Below, in pieces: positions 15,311 to 24,286 of a stretch of 64,000 nucleotides of DNA. The stretch lies in the NCBI GenBank assembly GCA_964463485.1, contig CAYXDO010000024.1, positions 1-64,000 on the forward strand, read 5' to 3'. Made by a program: the position numbers and the translations under genes. This DNA comes from CAYXDO01 sp964463485 (GTDB lineage: Bacteria; Myxococcota; Kuafuiibacteriia; Kuafuiibacteriales; Kuafuiibacteriaceae). Position 1 is the stretch's first letter. Every line of letters starts with the position of its first letter. The notes below the pieces were generated by a model. The model was not told the DNA's origin, made no database searches, and was given only the letters and a program-made list of their open reading frames with translations.

Positions 15311-18106
15311 ATGAGCAGCCATCCATATGCGGGGTTCGTCCACCTCGTCGAAAAGCCCGCGCGATATCTCGGCGGTGAGTTCAACTCCGTCGTCAAGCCA
15401 TTCGGCGGCGCGGCGACGCGCTTCGCGCTCTGCTTCCCCGACGTCTATGACATCGGCATGAGTCACCTCGGGACGAAGATCCTCTACCGCGTGATCAACC
15501 AGGAGCCTGACCTGTTGATGGAGCGTTGTTTTTGTCCGTGGCTCGACATGGAAAAGCAGCTTCGTGAGCGGAACCTCCCGCTGCTGAGCCTCGAGAATGC
15601 GCGCCCCCTCCGTGACTTCGACGTCGTGGGCTTCTCGCTCCAGTACGAGATGACCTTCACGAACGTACTGACGATGCTGGACCTCGGCCGCGTTCCGCTC
15701 CGGTCCGAAGATCGATCCGAGGACGATCCTCTCGTGATTGCGGGTGGCCCCACCGCGACTCACGCCGAACCGATGGCTCCATTCATCGACGCATTTTTGA
15801 TCGGGGATGCGGAGGAGCGCTTGCCGCGGCTGCTCCGGCACGTCGCGGAGCTTCGAAAGAAGCGCCTTTCTCGAACCGAGACTCTGGTCGCGCTGGCCAA
15901 GGAGGGCGGACTCTATTGTCCGGCGCTCTACGATCGGGAGATCTGCGAGCGTTCGGGCCTGCAATACGTTTCGCGGGCTCGTCACCCGGGCGTGCCCGAG
16001 CGCGTGTCTAGAGCGTTCGTCGACGACCTCGATCGATACCCATTCCCAGACGACTCTCCGGTGCCGGTCGCCGAAGCGATCTTCGATCGAATGTCCGTGG
16101 AGATCGCGCGAGGATGTACGGAGGGCTGTCGGTTTTGCCAGGCCGGAATGATTTATCGGCCCGTGCGAGAGCGCGACCCCGAGCAAGTCGTCGAGACTCT
16201 CGTTTCCGCGATCGAGAAGGGTGGATATGACGAGGCCGCCATCACGTCTCTCTCGACCGCCGACTACTCGTGTATCTCGCCGCTCGTGAAGCGGGTCATG
16301 GAGCGCCTTCGACCGATGAAGGTCTCGCTCGGCATCTCCAGCTTGCGTGCCTATGGGCTGGGCGAAGACTTGCTCGACGAAATCGCCACCGTGAAGGCCA
16401 CCGGGCTCACTTTCGCGCCGGAGGCCGGAACTCAGCGGATGCGTGACGTCATCAACAAGAACGTCTCTGAAGCCGATCTCGAGCGCACCTGCCACAACGT
16501 GTTCTCGCGCGGCTGGAACAAGATGAAGCTCTACTTCATCTTGGGCCTACCGACGGAGACGGATGAAGACGTGCTCGGGATCGCCGATCTCGGACACAAG
16601 GCGCGGTTGATCGGTAAGAGATATGTTAGAGACGCGCAAGTGACCGCTTCGACCTCGAGTCACGTGCCCAAGCCACATACGCCCTTTCAGTGGGTCCACA
16701 TGGACTCGATCGAGGAGCTCCGAAGAAAGCAGACGATGCTGCGGGCGGAAGGAAAGCGACTAGGCATCAAAGTCAAGACTCATCCGGTCGAGGTGAGTTA
16801 CCTCGAAGGCATCATGTCTCGGGGCGACTTCCGGGTCGGGTGGCTCGTCGAGGAGGCTTGGCGTCGCGGGGCTCGATTCGACTCCTGGGACGACCAACTC
16901 CAGTTCGAAGCGTGGGAGGGCGCGCTGGCTGATTTCGAAAGGAAGTTCGAGATCTCCCGAGAGGTCTATCTCGGCACTCTGCCCACGGACGGGCACCTCC
17001 CTTGGGATCACATCGACGTGGGGCTCGACGATGGGTTCCTACTCAGGGAGTACCGGCGAGCGTTGGACGGCCGGCTCAGTCCGCCCTGCGGCAAGCCCGC
17101 CGGGGCGCAGATCCACGCAACCCATCTCGAACAAGCCACCCACGATCATCGCAAGCTGGTCTGTTACAACTGCGGCATCGCGTGCGACCTCGACCACATG
17201 AGGGACGAGAGGCTCGTGTTTCTGGGTAAGCTCGGAGCGGTCGAGGCGCCCGTGCAGAAGGAGAGATCCGAGCGCGGCGAGGCCCTCCTGCGGATCGAGA
17301 AGGGGCTTACGCCGCACGACTTCAAACAAGGAGTCGCCGCTCGGTATCGAATCAGGTTCAAGAAGCTCCCTCCTTTCAGCCTGGAGGGCCACCTGGATCT
17401 CGTGCGAACGCTCCCTCAGATCTTGAGGCGAGCGAAAGTCAGAACGTACTATTCCGAGGGATTCAGCCCGAAGCCCGTGATGTCGTTCGGTCCCGCGCTG
17501 CCGCTCGGAGCGCGGAGCTTGGCCGAGTATGCCGAGCTGAAGCTCCTCGAGGACATGCCGCCGAGGCAACTCATGAAGCTGATCCGGAGCGCCTCTCCCA
17601 TGGGCTTCGACGTGGATGGGTGTGTGAAGCTGGAGACGGGAGCGCCTGGTCTCGCGCAGATCATCGACACCCTCGAGCTCTTTGCCGAAGTATCGGATTC
17701 GGCGTTGATCGGGAAGGTCGGCTCGACCTCGCTCGCGGACGTCGATGGAAGGGTTCAGGCCGCGTTCGAGGCGCGGCTCGAGGTCGAGGTGGAGCGAAAG
17801 AACAAGTCGCGAACCCTCGTGCTCAATGACGTGGTGACTTCGGTCCAGGCCGAGCTCGCCGCGCCAGCGCTCGGTGATCTAGCGGTCGAGAGACTCGGCG
17901 TGAGGTTCACGCTGAAGGCCGGCAGCGGACCCAGCCTGCGCCCGGTGGAGGTCGTACGCGCCCTCCTGGGCGTCGAGATCGAGCCCACCGCGGTGACTCG
18001 GCTCGGGTGTTGGCGCCTGGTCGATGGGATCCGAATCGAACCGCTGAACGTCGGGGCCGAAACTCCAAAGTCCCTGATGCGGGCGCTCGCCGTGGTCGAG
18101 GCGTGA
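15311..18106 (+). CDS. TIGR03960 B12-binding radical SAM protein fused to TIGR03936/DUF2344 domain
   Basis: 931 aa from ATG 15311; the open frame extends far upstream but only as a shadow of the minus-strand barrel gene. The N-terminal part has the B12-binding-like region (CFPDVYDIGMSHLGTKILYR, VIAGGPTATHAEP). The radical SAM core carries ARGCTEGCRFCQAG with the cluster cysteines at about C269, C273 and C276. A zinc-like Cys pair follows near residue 620 (VCYNCGIACD). From about residue 677 the DUF2344/TIGR03936 domain begins (YRIRFKKLPPFSLEGHLDLV, YYSEGFSPKPVMSFGPALPLG). In many bacteria these two parts are separate adjacent genes. The reaction is not established; an RNA-linked role has been suggested from gene context elsewhere. 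Confidence 0.93.
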   Translation: MSSHPYAGFVHLVEKPARYLGGEFNSVVKPFGGAATRFALCFPDVYDIGMSHLGTKILYRVINQEPDLLMERCFCPWLDMEKQLRERNLPLLSLENARPLRDFDVVGFSLQYEMTFTNVLTMLDLGRVPLRSEDRSEDDPLVIAGGPTATHAEPMAPFIDAFLIGDAEERLPRLLRHVAELRKKRLSRTETLVALAKEGGLYCPALYDREICERSGLQYVSRARHPGVPERVSRAFVDDLDRYPFPDDSPVPVAEAIFDRMSVEIARGCTEGCRFCQAGMIYRPVRERDPEQVVETLVSAIEKGGYDEAAITSLSTADYSCISPLVKRVMERLRPMKVSLGISSLRAYGLGEDLLDEIATVKATGLTFAPEAGTQRMRDVINKNVSEADLERTCHNVFSRGWNKMKLYFILGLPTETDEDVLGIADLGHKARLIGKRYVRDAQVTASTSSHVPKPHTPFQWVHMDSIEELRRKQTMLRAEGKRLGIKVKTHPVEVSYLEGIMSRGDFRVGWLVEEAWRRGARFDSWDDQLQFEAWEGALADFERKFEISREVYLGTLPTDGHLPWDHIDVGLDDGFLLREYRRALDGRLSPPCGKPAGAQIHATHLEQATHDHRKLVCYNCGIACDLDHMRDERLVFLGKLGAVEAPVQKERSERGEALLRIEKGLTPHDFKQGVAARYRIRFKKLPPFSLEGHLDLVRTLPQILRRAKVRTYYSEGFSPKPVMSFGPALPLGARSLAEYAELKLLEDMPPRQLMKLIRSASPMGFDVDGCVKLETGAPGLAQIIDTLELFAEVSDSALIGKVGSTSLADVDGRVQAAFEARLEVEVERKNKSRTLVLNDVVTSVQAELAAPALGDLAVERLGVRFTLKAGSGPSLRPVEVVRALLGVEIEPTAVTRLGCWRLVDGIRIEPLNVGAETPKSLMRALAVVEA

Positions 18107-18191
18107 CAAGCAAGCTCAGCTCGATGCTTTGGAGATTACGGGCCACGAGTCAGCGCGAAGCGGCTCTCGACGGTGTGGGGGCACTCGTCTC

Positions 18192-18686
18192 TCACCGCAC
18201 GTAGTTGAGTGCGATGTCGACCGAGTTGCGGCGGTCGGGAATGGTCGGGAACGGGTCGGATGGGAACGTGACCGGGTCACCGCTCACCGCTTCGCCCGCA
18301 GTGTCCGCCGGGCCGAGAAATCCGAGCACTTGATAGTCGACCGCTGGAACGTCTGGGACGACCACGTCGTAAAAGGAGCCTGGCGCGGAGAGATCGACGG
18401 CGACCTCCGTGTCCCCGCCGTATTTTTCGACGACACCATCGCGAGGTCCGAACAGTCCGACGTCGCCGCCCGCATAGACGCCCCAGTGAAGCGTTCCCGC
18501 GAGTCTCCCGGGCTCCACCTCGTCCCGGATGCCGTCATCGACGAAGACGTGCAACACCAGACAAGCTCGTCCCGACGCGGTCCCGGCGCACTCACCTTCC
18601 ATACCGGTCACGTTGTTCGCTGGAGGCGGATCGGTGCAGGCCATGAGTCCGATCCAACTCAGGCCGAATAAACTCCTTCTCATCAC
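18192..18686 (-). CDS. predicted small lipoprotein
   Basis: 164 aa. The signal MMRRSLFGLSWIGLMAC has a lipobox ending at Cys17, followed by a short Pro/Asn linker and a single beta-rich domain (ACLVLHVFVDDGIRDEVEPG, LAGTLHWGVYAGGDVGLFG, DIALNYVR) with an immunoglobulin- or transthyretin-like strand pattern. No family recognised. The start overlaps the upstream TatT-like gene by 4 nt (ATGA), so the two are translated as a pair. Likely periplasmic or outer-membrane anchored. Confidence 0.8.
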   Translation of the reverse strand: MMRRSLFGLSWIGLMACTDPPPANNVTGMEGECAGTASGRACLVLHVFVDDGIRDEVEPGRLAGTLHWGVYAGGDVGLFGPRDGVVEKYGGDTEVAVDLSAPGSFYDVVVPDVPAVDYQVLGFLGPADTAGEAVSGDPVTFPSDPFPTIPDRRNSVDIALNYVR

Positions 18687-19480
18687 TCACTCTCGGCTAG
18701 CTGCCGCCGGCGAGCCTCGCGGCGCGCGTTTTGATGCTCCAACTCGGCTCCCGGCGCGAAGTGAATCGGGAGCGCCGCGCACTCGGCGAGCGTGGAGCGA
18801 TAACGGGGCGCTTCGCGACCCGAGGTCGCTTCCAACACATCGGCCAAGATCAACAAATTCTCCGCGAACTTCGGCGCGACGGCGACCGCCCGCAGCGCAT
18901 GAGCGAGCGCCGCGTCCGCATCCCCGCCGAACAGCGATGGCGCCTCGGACAGGAACTGGGCCAGAATCCTGTGGGGGGCTCCGTGAAAGTAGCTGCCATC
19001 GAGCGCGACCGTCCTCTCTACCGCCCGACGAAACGAGCCCGCGGCGGGGAGCTGGGCGAACAAGGACATCTCGGGAATCGTCGACGCGAACGCGACGGAC
19101 GTCGTGAGTAAGATCCCGGTCGCTTCCTTGGGAACGCTATCCAGCTGGGCTTCGAGTGCCTCGAAGTTGTCGAGGGGCAACGAAGTGAGCCGCGAAAGGT
19201 GACTGAGCCCTTCTCGAACGATCTCCCGGCAGACTTCTGTCTTCTTGGAGACGTTCTCGATCCGTTGGGCCACCTCGAAGCGAGCGCGGAGGAGGGCCGA
19301 AGTGACCGAAGACGTCGTCGCGGGGCCTCGGCCTGCGAGCTCCTCGATTCGTTCAACGGCGAACTTCGGACCGCGAACGACGCGCTCGTCGAGGGCGGCC
19401 GCGATCTCGTCAGGGGCCGCCCGCGCGGGCGGGGAGGAGAGTGCCAGCGCCGCGGACAGCAACGGACACAGGCGCCTCAT
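18683..19480 (-). CDS. TatT-like (TRAP transporter T-component) helical repeat protein
   Basis: 265 aa from the internal ATG at 19480, which begins a signal peptide (MRRLCPLLSAALALSSPPARAAP). The mature part is all-helical. The segment PAAGSFRRAVERTVALDGSY, then GAPHRILAQFLSEAPSLFGG and ALAHALRAVAVAPKFAENLL follows the hidden-TPR pattern I associate with TatT, the periplasmic T-component that partners TRAP solute-binding proteins in Treponema; ELEHQNARREARRRQLAE near the C-terminus also fits. A DctP protein is encoded 19 kb away (38512-39501), but no DctQ/M genes are seen. The fold is fairly secure; the TatT assignment is moderate. It overlaps the downstream lipoprotein by 4 nt. Confidence 0.6.
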   Translation of the reverse strand: MRRLCPLLSAALALSSPPARAAPDEIAAALDERVVRGPKFAVERIEELAGRGPATTSSVTSALLRARFEVAQRIENVSKKTEVCREIVREGLSHLSRLTSLPLDNFEALEAQLDSVPKEATGILLTTSVAFASTIPEMSLFAQLPAAGSFRRAVERTVALDGSYFHGAPHRILAQFLSEAPSLFGGDADAALAHALRAVAVAPKFAENLLILADVLEATSGREAPRYRSTLAECAALPIHFAPGAELEHQNARREARRRQLAESE

Positions 19481-19558
19481 TTCCCCCTTTTCGCCGGCCG
19501 TGCCGGCGTTAGGCAAGCGCATCCTGCGACCCTGTCTGGACATGGGGTCAAACCGGAG

Positions 19559-19975
19559 TCACTCATGCGCCGTGTCCTCGCTCTTCTGGAGGCCATCCAA
19601 GGTATGCGGTGGATCGAACCACTCTGGAAGAGGGTCGGCCTTTGAAAGTTCTTCAAGCACAAGCCAGAACCGCGGACTGGCCATGCTGGTCAGTAATTCA
19701 TACACGTGATTGACGGAGTCGATCATGAGCCTCTTCATCTCATCATCAGACAAGCGCGACAGTTCATTCCATGGAATGTCGCCATCAGGGGTCGTCACCA
19801 TCACATCGCTGAAATCGCCACACCTCGAGTTGGGCGTGATTCCGGCGTGCAGGTCTTCGAGAAATGTGTTTCGAAAACACTGCAACACCAAGAGTTTTGC
19901 GAGGCGTTTTCGAACGACATCGTTTTTGAGAAATCCGCTTGTTCTCTCTTTCATAGGCACGAGGGGACCCTGCAT
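19559..19975 (-). CDS. conserved hypothetical protein, compositionally atypical
   Basis: 138 aa, no signal peptide or membrane segment. It resembles a small protein found widely in Proteobacteria and related phyla with a strongly conserved core, here LAKLLVLQCFRNTFLEDLHA, GDFSDVMVTTPDGDIPWNEL and RLSDDEMKRLMIDSVNHVYE. Function unknown. Base composition and codon use look lower in GC than the neighbouring genes (more A/T third positions), suggesting recent transfer. The start may be this ATG or the next Met (VPMKERTS). The coding ends are Lys/Asp-rich. Confidence 0.7.
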   Translation of the reverse strand: MQGPLVPMKERTSGFLKNDVVRKRLAKLLVLQCFRNTFLEDLHAGITPNSRCGDFSDVMVTTPDGDIPWNELSRLSDDEMKRLMIDSVNHVYELLTSMASPRFWLVLEELSKADPLPEWFDPPHTLDGLQKSEDTAHE

Positions 19976-20317
19976 TCATGGTACAGGGGCCGATGATTGG
20001 AGTCCAGACTCATGACTGCCTGTTGCGAAACCTGGGGATTTCGCAACGGGGAGTATGTATGTAGCGGATCAGCGCCGTTTGATCGAGGTGAGGCGAAGAC
20101 CGCTCTTTGGGCAACATCAGACCAAAATTGAAGGGAACAGGATTCGTGGCGACCGCGAGCCGGGCAGCTCATTTCTTTACCAGGCAGACCGTGGTGGCTC
20201 ATTGCTCCGCGGCGTCTGGGGGACCGGGTGTCGGACGTTCGAATTCGCACATTTGCGGTCGCTCGCCGGTGACATTCGACCTTCCAGCTGCTACGGCGGA
20301 GACGCGGGAGCGGACTC
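19976..20317. other. 342-bp divergent intergenic region before the chemosensory operon
   Basis: Lies between the minus-strand 138-aa gene and cheW. The first half is relatively AT-rich and contains a 9-bp inverted repeat (20022-20047). The second half has the normal high GC. Short open frames exist on the plus strand but none has a recognisable product. It should hold the promoters of both flanking genes; I could not identify convincing -35/-10 boxes. Confidence 0.6.
20022..20047. promoter_or_regulatory. inverted repeat, possible operator or hairpin
   Basis: gttgcgaaa (20022-20030) and tttcgcaac (20039-20047) are perfect 9-bp arms around an 8-nt spacer. Placement between divergent genes suits an operator; a transcript hairpin is the alternative. 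No T-tract follows. Confidence 0.45.
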
Positions 20318-20758
20318 GTGAGCAACGAAGCACTCATCGTAGACACGGGGCGACGCATCTGCGCCCTTCCCATCGACGTCGTCTTGGAGACGATGCGGCC
20401 GCTGCCGCTCGAGGCGCTTGCCGCCGCGCCGGAGTACGTTCTGGGTGTCGCACTCATTCGCGGCGAGGCGGTGCCCGTGGCCGACCTGGAGGCGCTCCTT
20501 TCGGGTCGTCACGAGGGCGCCGAGTATGGACGCTTCGTCATCGTGCGCCCGGGAGAGCGACGGGTAGCGCTCGCCGTCGAGAAGGTCCTCGGCGTGCGCT
20601 CCATTGTGCACGCCACCGAGTCGCTCGCGCCGCTCATCGCCTCTTCCCGAGAGGCAGGCGTCCGGGTCGTCGAAGTGCAAGACCAACAACTCATGACCAT
20701 TCTCGAGTCGAGTCGAGTGATCCCTGCTGCGACGTGGCGCGACTGGGAGGCCCGGTGA
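20318..20758 (+). CDS. cheW: CheW coupling protein (first gene of chemosensory operon)
   Basis: 146 aa from GTG 20318. CheW links receptors to CheA. The SH3-like fold motifs are present: ALIVDTGRRICALPIDVVLE at the N-terminus, PEYVLGVALIRGEAVPVADL (the standard G-x-x-x-x-R-G-x-x-x-P-V-x-D segment) and RVALAVEKVLGVRSI. It is the first gene of a tightly packed plus-strand operon and its stop overlaps the cheR start (GTGA). The gene order corresponds to wspB in Wsp systems. Confidence 0.93.
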   Translation: MSNEALIVDTGRRICALPIDVVLETMRPLPLEALAAAPEYVLGVALIRGEAVPVADLEALLSGRHEGAEYGRFVIVRPGERRVALAVEKVLGVRSIVHATESLAPLIASSREAGVRVVEVQDQQLMTILESSRVIPAATWRDWEAR

Positions 20759-22275
20759 GCGTGTTGGTCAGCTCATCAGCGGTCGAGCGGTTGCGCGAGG
20801 AGGTCGCTCGTGTGCTGGGACTTCAATTCGACGACTCGAAGCTCGACCTCCTCGCCGACGTGCTGACTCGGCGAGCCGACGCGTTCAAATCGAGCGTCGA
20901 GACCTATCTGGAGGGCCTCACACGTGCCGAGTGGTCCCATTTGGCTGAGGAGCTCACCGTCAACGAGACCTATTTCTTTCGAAACCCGGACCATTTCCGC
21001 GTGTTTTCCGAGCGTGTGCTCCCCGAGGCCCTGAGAAAAAGAGATAACCCGCGGCGGCTGCGGATCCTCTCGGCGGGTTGCGCGACGGGCGAGGAGCCTT
21101 ACTCACTCGCGGCCCTCACCCTCGAGTCTGTCACGCCGGGTTTCGAGCTCGGTGTCTCGATCCTGGGTATAGACGTCAATCCGTCGGTGTTGAACCGGGC
21201 CCGCCAAGGTCGGTATTCGGCATGGTCGCTGCGCGCCACCGACGAGCTCTCCCAACGCCGGTGGTTTCGTCAGGATGGTCGGGAGTTCGTCCTCGACCGA
21301 TCGGTCCGAGAGAGGGTGACGTTCGAGGTGCGCAACCTCGTCGATGACGACTCGATGTTCTGGGCCGACGGCGCGTTCGATGTCATATTCTGCCGCAACG
21401 TCATCATGTATTTCACTCCCGAAGCCGCTCGACAGGTCGTTCGGCGGCTGAGTCGGGCGTTGCGGCCGGCGGGGTACTTGTTTCTAGGGCACGCCGAGAC
21501 CCTCCGCGGCGTCAACCAAGATTTCCACCTCTGTCACTCCCACGAGACCTTTTATTATCAGCGTCGATCGAGTCGCCTCGACTCCGATGGGTCCCAAACC
21601 GAGCCCGAGCGCGTCGTTCCTCGGATCGAGCTCACGACCTCTTGGGTCGAGGCGATCCAGAAGGCATCGGACAAAATCACCGCGCTGGCCGATCACCTGG
21701 CGGGCCCGGAGAGCTCGACCGAAGCACCGACGACCGCGAGCCTTCGACGCGTTCGGCCTGAGAGCGCCAACGGGATGGGGCTCGTGTTCGAAGCGATGCG
21801 GCAGGAGCGGTTCGTCGATGCGCTCGACCTTTTGGCGGGGCTGCCGCTCGAGGTGGGTGACGAGCCCGACGTGCTCCTGGTCCGGGCGGTGCTTCTCACC
21901 AACGCGGGCCGACTCGTCGAGGCCGAAGCGGTGGGTCTTCGTCTCCTCGCACACGACGAGCTGAATTCCGGCGCGCACTACGCCGTCGCACTCTGTCGCG
22001 AGCACGCCGCTGATTTGGAGGGTGCGATCGAACACGACGAAACCGCGATCTACCTCGACCAAGGCTTCGCGATGCCTCATTTGCACCTGGGGATGTTGTA
22101 CCGCCGCCTCGGTGATTTTGGCCGTGCGCGCCGCGAGCTCGAGTTGGCCCTGGCCTTGCTTCATCGCGAGGATTCCGCCCGCGTCTTGCTCTTCGGCGGA
22201 GGCTTCTCGCGGGAGGCTCTCCTCGAAGTCTGCCGCGCCGCGCTCGCGGCCGGCCCAATCGGTGAAGCAAGATGA
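20755..22275 (+). CDS. cheR: CheR methyltransferase with C-terminal TPRs (WspC-like)
   Basis: 506 aa from GTG 20755, which overlaps the cheW stop. CheR methylates receptor glutamates with SAM. Motifs: TVNETYFFRNPDHF (CheR N-terminal domain), SAGCATGEEPYSLA (SAM-binding), GIDVNPSVLNRAR, and DVIFCRNVIMYFTPE. After a spacer (about residues 275-345) the C-terminus is TPR-like (FEAMRQERFVDALDLLAGLP, LLTNAGRLVEAEAVGLRLL, ALCREHAADLEGAIEHDETA, HLHLGMLYRRLGDFGRARRE). This CheR-TPR layout is that of WspC. It shares an ATGA overlap with the following cheW. Confidence 0.95.
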   Translation: MSVLVSSSAVERLREEVARVLGLQFDDSKLDLLADVLTRRADAFKSSVETYLEGLTRAEWSHLAEELTVNETYFFRNPDHFRVFSERVLPEALRKRDNPRRLRILSAGCATGEEPYSLAALTLESVTPGFELGVSILGIDVNPSVLNRARQGRYSAWSLRATDELSQRRWFRQDGREFVLDRSVRERVTFEVRNLVDDDSMFWADGAFDVIFCRNVIMYFTPEAARQVVRRLSRALRPAGYLFLGHAETLRGVNQDFHLCHSHETFYYQRRSSRLDSDGSQTEPERVVPRIELTTSWVEAIQKASDKITALADHLAGPESSTEAPTTASLRRVRPESANGMGLVFEAMRQERFVDALDLLAGLPLEVGDEPDVLLVRAVLLTNAGRLVEAEAVGLRLLAHDELNSGAHYAVALCREHAADLEGAIEHDETAIYLDQGFAMPHLHLGMLYRRLGDFGRARRELELALALLHREDSARVLLFGGGFSREALLEVCRAALAAGPIGEAR

Positions 22276-22802
22276 CCGATCTCTTGGACCAGCGGGCTCG
22301 CGAGCTTCGTCGTGTCTTCGACGCCGAGTTTGCGACGCCAGAGCGAGCGCGATCGGTCGAGACTCAACCGTTTCTCTTGGTACGTGTGGCTTCGGAGCAC
22401 CTCTCGATCCGTGTGCTCGACCTCGGTGGGATCGAGACCACCCGCCGCGTACTGAGGATCCCGTCGAGCGCGCCTGCGCTCCTCGGTGTCGCGCGGATTC
22501 GAGGGTTGGTCGTGCCCGTGTTCGGGCTCGCGCGTTTGCTCGGCCTGCCTGAGCCTGATGAGTCACCCTGGATCGCACTCTCGAAGGAACCGGCGCCCCT
22601 GGGTTTGGCGTTTGCGGAGCTCGAAGGGCACTTGGGTGCGACGCAAGATGCGCTTTCGTCGTCGAACGCGGCTTCCGTTGGGAGTCCCCGGTTTACCGGG
22701 GACGAAGTCTTGCGCGCCGACCGTCTTCGACCGGTGATCTCGATTCGGCGTGTGGTGAGTGAAATTCGTGGGCAGGAGCCCAAGCCGGCGGAAGGCAGGT
22801 AG
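22272..22802 (+). CDS. cheW: second CheW-like coupling protein
   Basis: 176 aa, starting within the cheR stop (ATGA). The CheW domain spans about residues 32-160: QPFLLVRVASEHLSIRVLDL, APALLGVARIRGLVVPVFGL and DEVLRADRLRPVISIRRVV. The N-terminal 30 residues form a charged helix. This position (after cheR-TPR) corresponds to wspD. Two CheW proteins in one operon usually mean distinct receptor/CheA contacts. Confidence 0.9.
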   Translation: MTDLLDQRARELRRVFDAEFATPERARSVETQPFLLVRVASEHLSIRVLDLGGIETTRRVLRIPSSAPALLGVARIRGLVVPVFGLARLLGLPEPDESPWIALSKEPAPLGLAFAELEGHLGATQDALSSSNAASVGSPRFTGDEVLRADRLRPVISIRRVVSEIRGQEPKPAEGR

Positions 22803-22806
22803 GTTT

Positions 22807-24270
22807 ATGAGTCGTTCCTGGACGTTTGGGCAGAAGGTCGCGGCTGGGTTCGCCGTCATGGCCCTCGTCGTGGCGATGCTCGCGGCGGGAGCCATCGTCG
22901 CGCTCGGCAGTGTGGTCGCTCGTAAGGATACAGTGATTTCCGGAGACGCGCGGGCCGTGATCCTGGCTCATCAGGCTCGCTGGGCGGCGGAGTGGGGCTC
23001 ATCCGCGCTCCGCGGTTATTTGCTGACCAAGGATCAAACCTCGCTCGACAACCGTCAGGAGTCGCTTCGCGAGCTGAGGGATCGGCTTGCGCTGCTTCGT
23101 ACGAGCGTCTCGACCGAGGAGAGTATGCGACGACTTCGACAGATCGACAGCGCGGCGGCCGCGCTCAGTGACGCCAACGATCGCCTCGTCGAGCTTCGCA
23201 ACGGCGATGTCTCCGCCGAGGAGCTCGCTCGAGCGTTCGAGGCTACGGCTGTTCCCCGGATGCGCGATTTTCGAGCAGCCCTCGAGGATTTCGCGACCCA
23301 TCACGAGCAGCAGCTGGAGCGAGGTGCCGCCGAGGCGTCGAGCTCAGCGAACCGGGCCTCGACGTCGCTCGCGGTTCTCGCCGCCGGCGCAGCCCTCTTG
23401 GCGTTCATCGTCGCCGTGCTCCTGACCCGAACCTTGAGCAAGCAGATCGGTTCGGCCGTGCAGCACGTCGAGAGCTCCGCATCGGAGCTCCACGCCTCGG
23501 CCAACCAGCAGGCCACTGGGTCGCGGGAACAGGCCACAGCGATGAGCGAGATCACCACCACGATGACGGAGCTCCTCGCCACGTCCAAACAAATCGCGGA
23601 GAGCGCTCAGCGGATCTCGCGGATCGCGGACGACACGGTGAAGTCGGCGCGCGTCGGCGAGGCCACCGTTTTGCGCACGAGTGACTCGATCGCCAGCATC
23701 AAACGCCAGGTCGATCTCATCGTGACGCACATGCTCGACCTGGGCAAGAAGTCGCAGCAGATCGGGGGGATTCTCGAAATCATCAACGAGTTATCCGAGC
23801 AGACGAATATCCTCGCCATCAACGCGACGATCGAAGCGGCCGGCGCGGGTGAGTCTGGGAAGCGGTTCGCCGTCGTGGCGGACGAAATTCGGAAGCTGGC
23901 CGATCGAGTCGGTGGGTCGACGCGCGAGATTCGGGGTCTCATCGAGGAGATTCGCGCAGCCGTGAATACGAGCGTCATGGCGACGGAGGGTGGAACGAAG
24001 GCGGTGGATGCGGGCACGCGTCAATTCCAGGAGGTGGCGGTGGCGCTCAAGCAGGTGGTCGTTGCGGTGACGACGACGACGGACGCGGCTCGGGAGATCG
24101 AGCTCAGCACGAAGCAGCAGTCGACCGCGGTGGAGCAAGTGAATGTCGCAGTGGCGAACGTCGCGCAAGCCACCAAGGAGACCGAGGCCAGCTCGACGCA
24201 GACTCTTCAGACCGCGGCGCAGCTCAGCAACTTGTCCAAGGAGCTGACGAGGATGATTCGCTCGAGCTGA
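22807..24270 (+). CDS. methyl-accepting chemotaxis receptor without a visible HAMP domain
   Basis: 487 aa from ATG 22807, preceded by aggcaggtagg as ribosome site and 4 nt after cheW. TM1 is about residues 10-35 (VAAGFAVMALVVAMLAAGAI). A four-helix-type periplasmic domain of about 150 residues follows (HQARWAAEWGSSALRGYLL). TM2 is near 200-220 (LAVLAAGAALLAFIVAVLLT). The signalling domain begins almost directly after TM2 (RTLSKQIGSAVQHVESSASE); I see no room for a normal HAMP. The kinase-interaction tip is clear: NILAINATIEAAGAGESGKR then FAVVADEIRKLADR. This is the operon's receptor (WspA role), but moved to the middle of the operon. The ligand is unknown. Confidence 0.93.
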   Translation: MSRSWTFGQKVAAGFAVMALVVAMLAAGAIVALGSVVARKDTVISGDARAVILAHQARWAAEWGSSALRGYLLTKDQTSLDNRQESLRELRDRLALLRTSVSTEESMRRLRQIDSAAAALSDANDRLVELRNGDVSAEELARAFEATAVPRMRDFRAALEDFATHHEQQLERGAAEASSSANRASTSLAVLAAGAALLAFIVAVLLTRTLSKQIGSAVQHVESSASELHASANQQATGSREQATAMSEITTTMTELLATSKQIAESAQRISRIADDTVKSARVGEATVLRTSDSIASIKRQVDLIVTHMLDLGKKSQQIGGILEIINELSEQTNILAINATIEAAGAGESGKRFAVVADEIRKLADRVGGSTREIRGLIEEIRAAVNTSVMATEGGTKAVDAGTRQFQEVAVALKQVVVAVTTTTDAAREIELSTKQQSTAVEQVNVAVANVAQATKETEASSTQTLQTAAQLSNLSKELTRMIRSS

Positions 24271-24286
24271 GCGAGCGCGGAATCGA

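Noticed and set aside
20055..20321. 88-codon open frame upstream of cheW
   Set aside because: No family, no ribosome site, and base composition changes inside it; more likely part of the control region.
20107..20754. Upstream extension of the cheR frame
   Set aside because: It overlaps cheW in another frame and is Arg-rich noise; the CheR domain begins just after GTG 20755.
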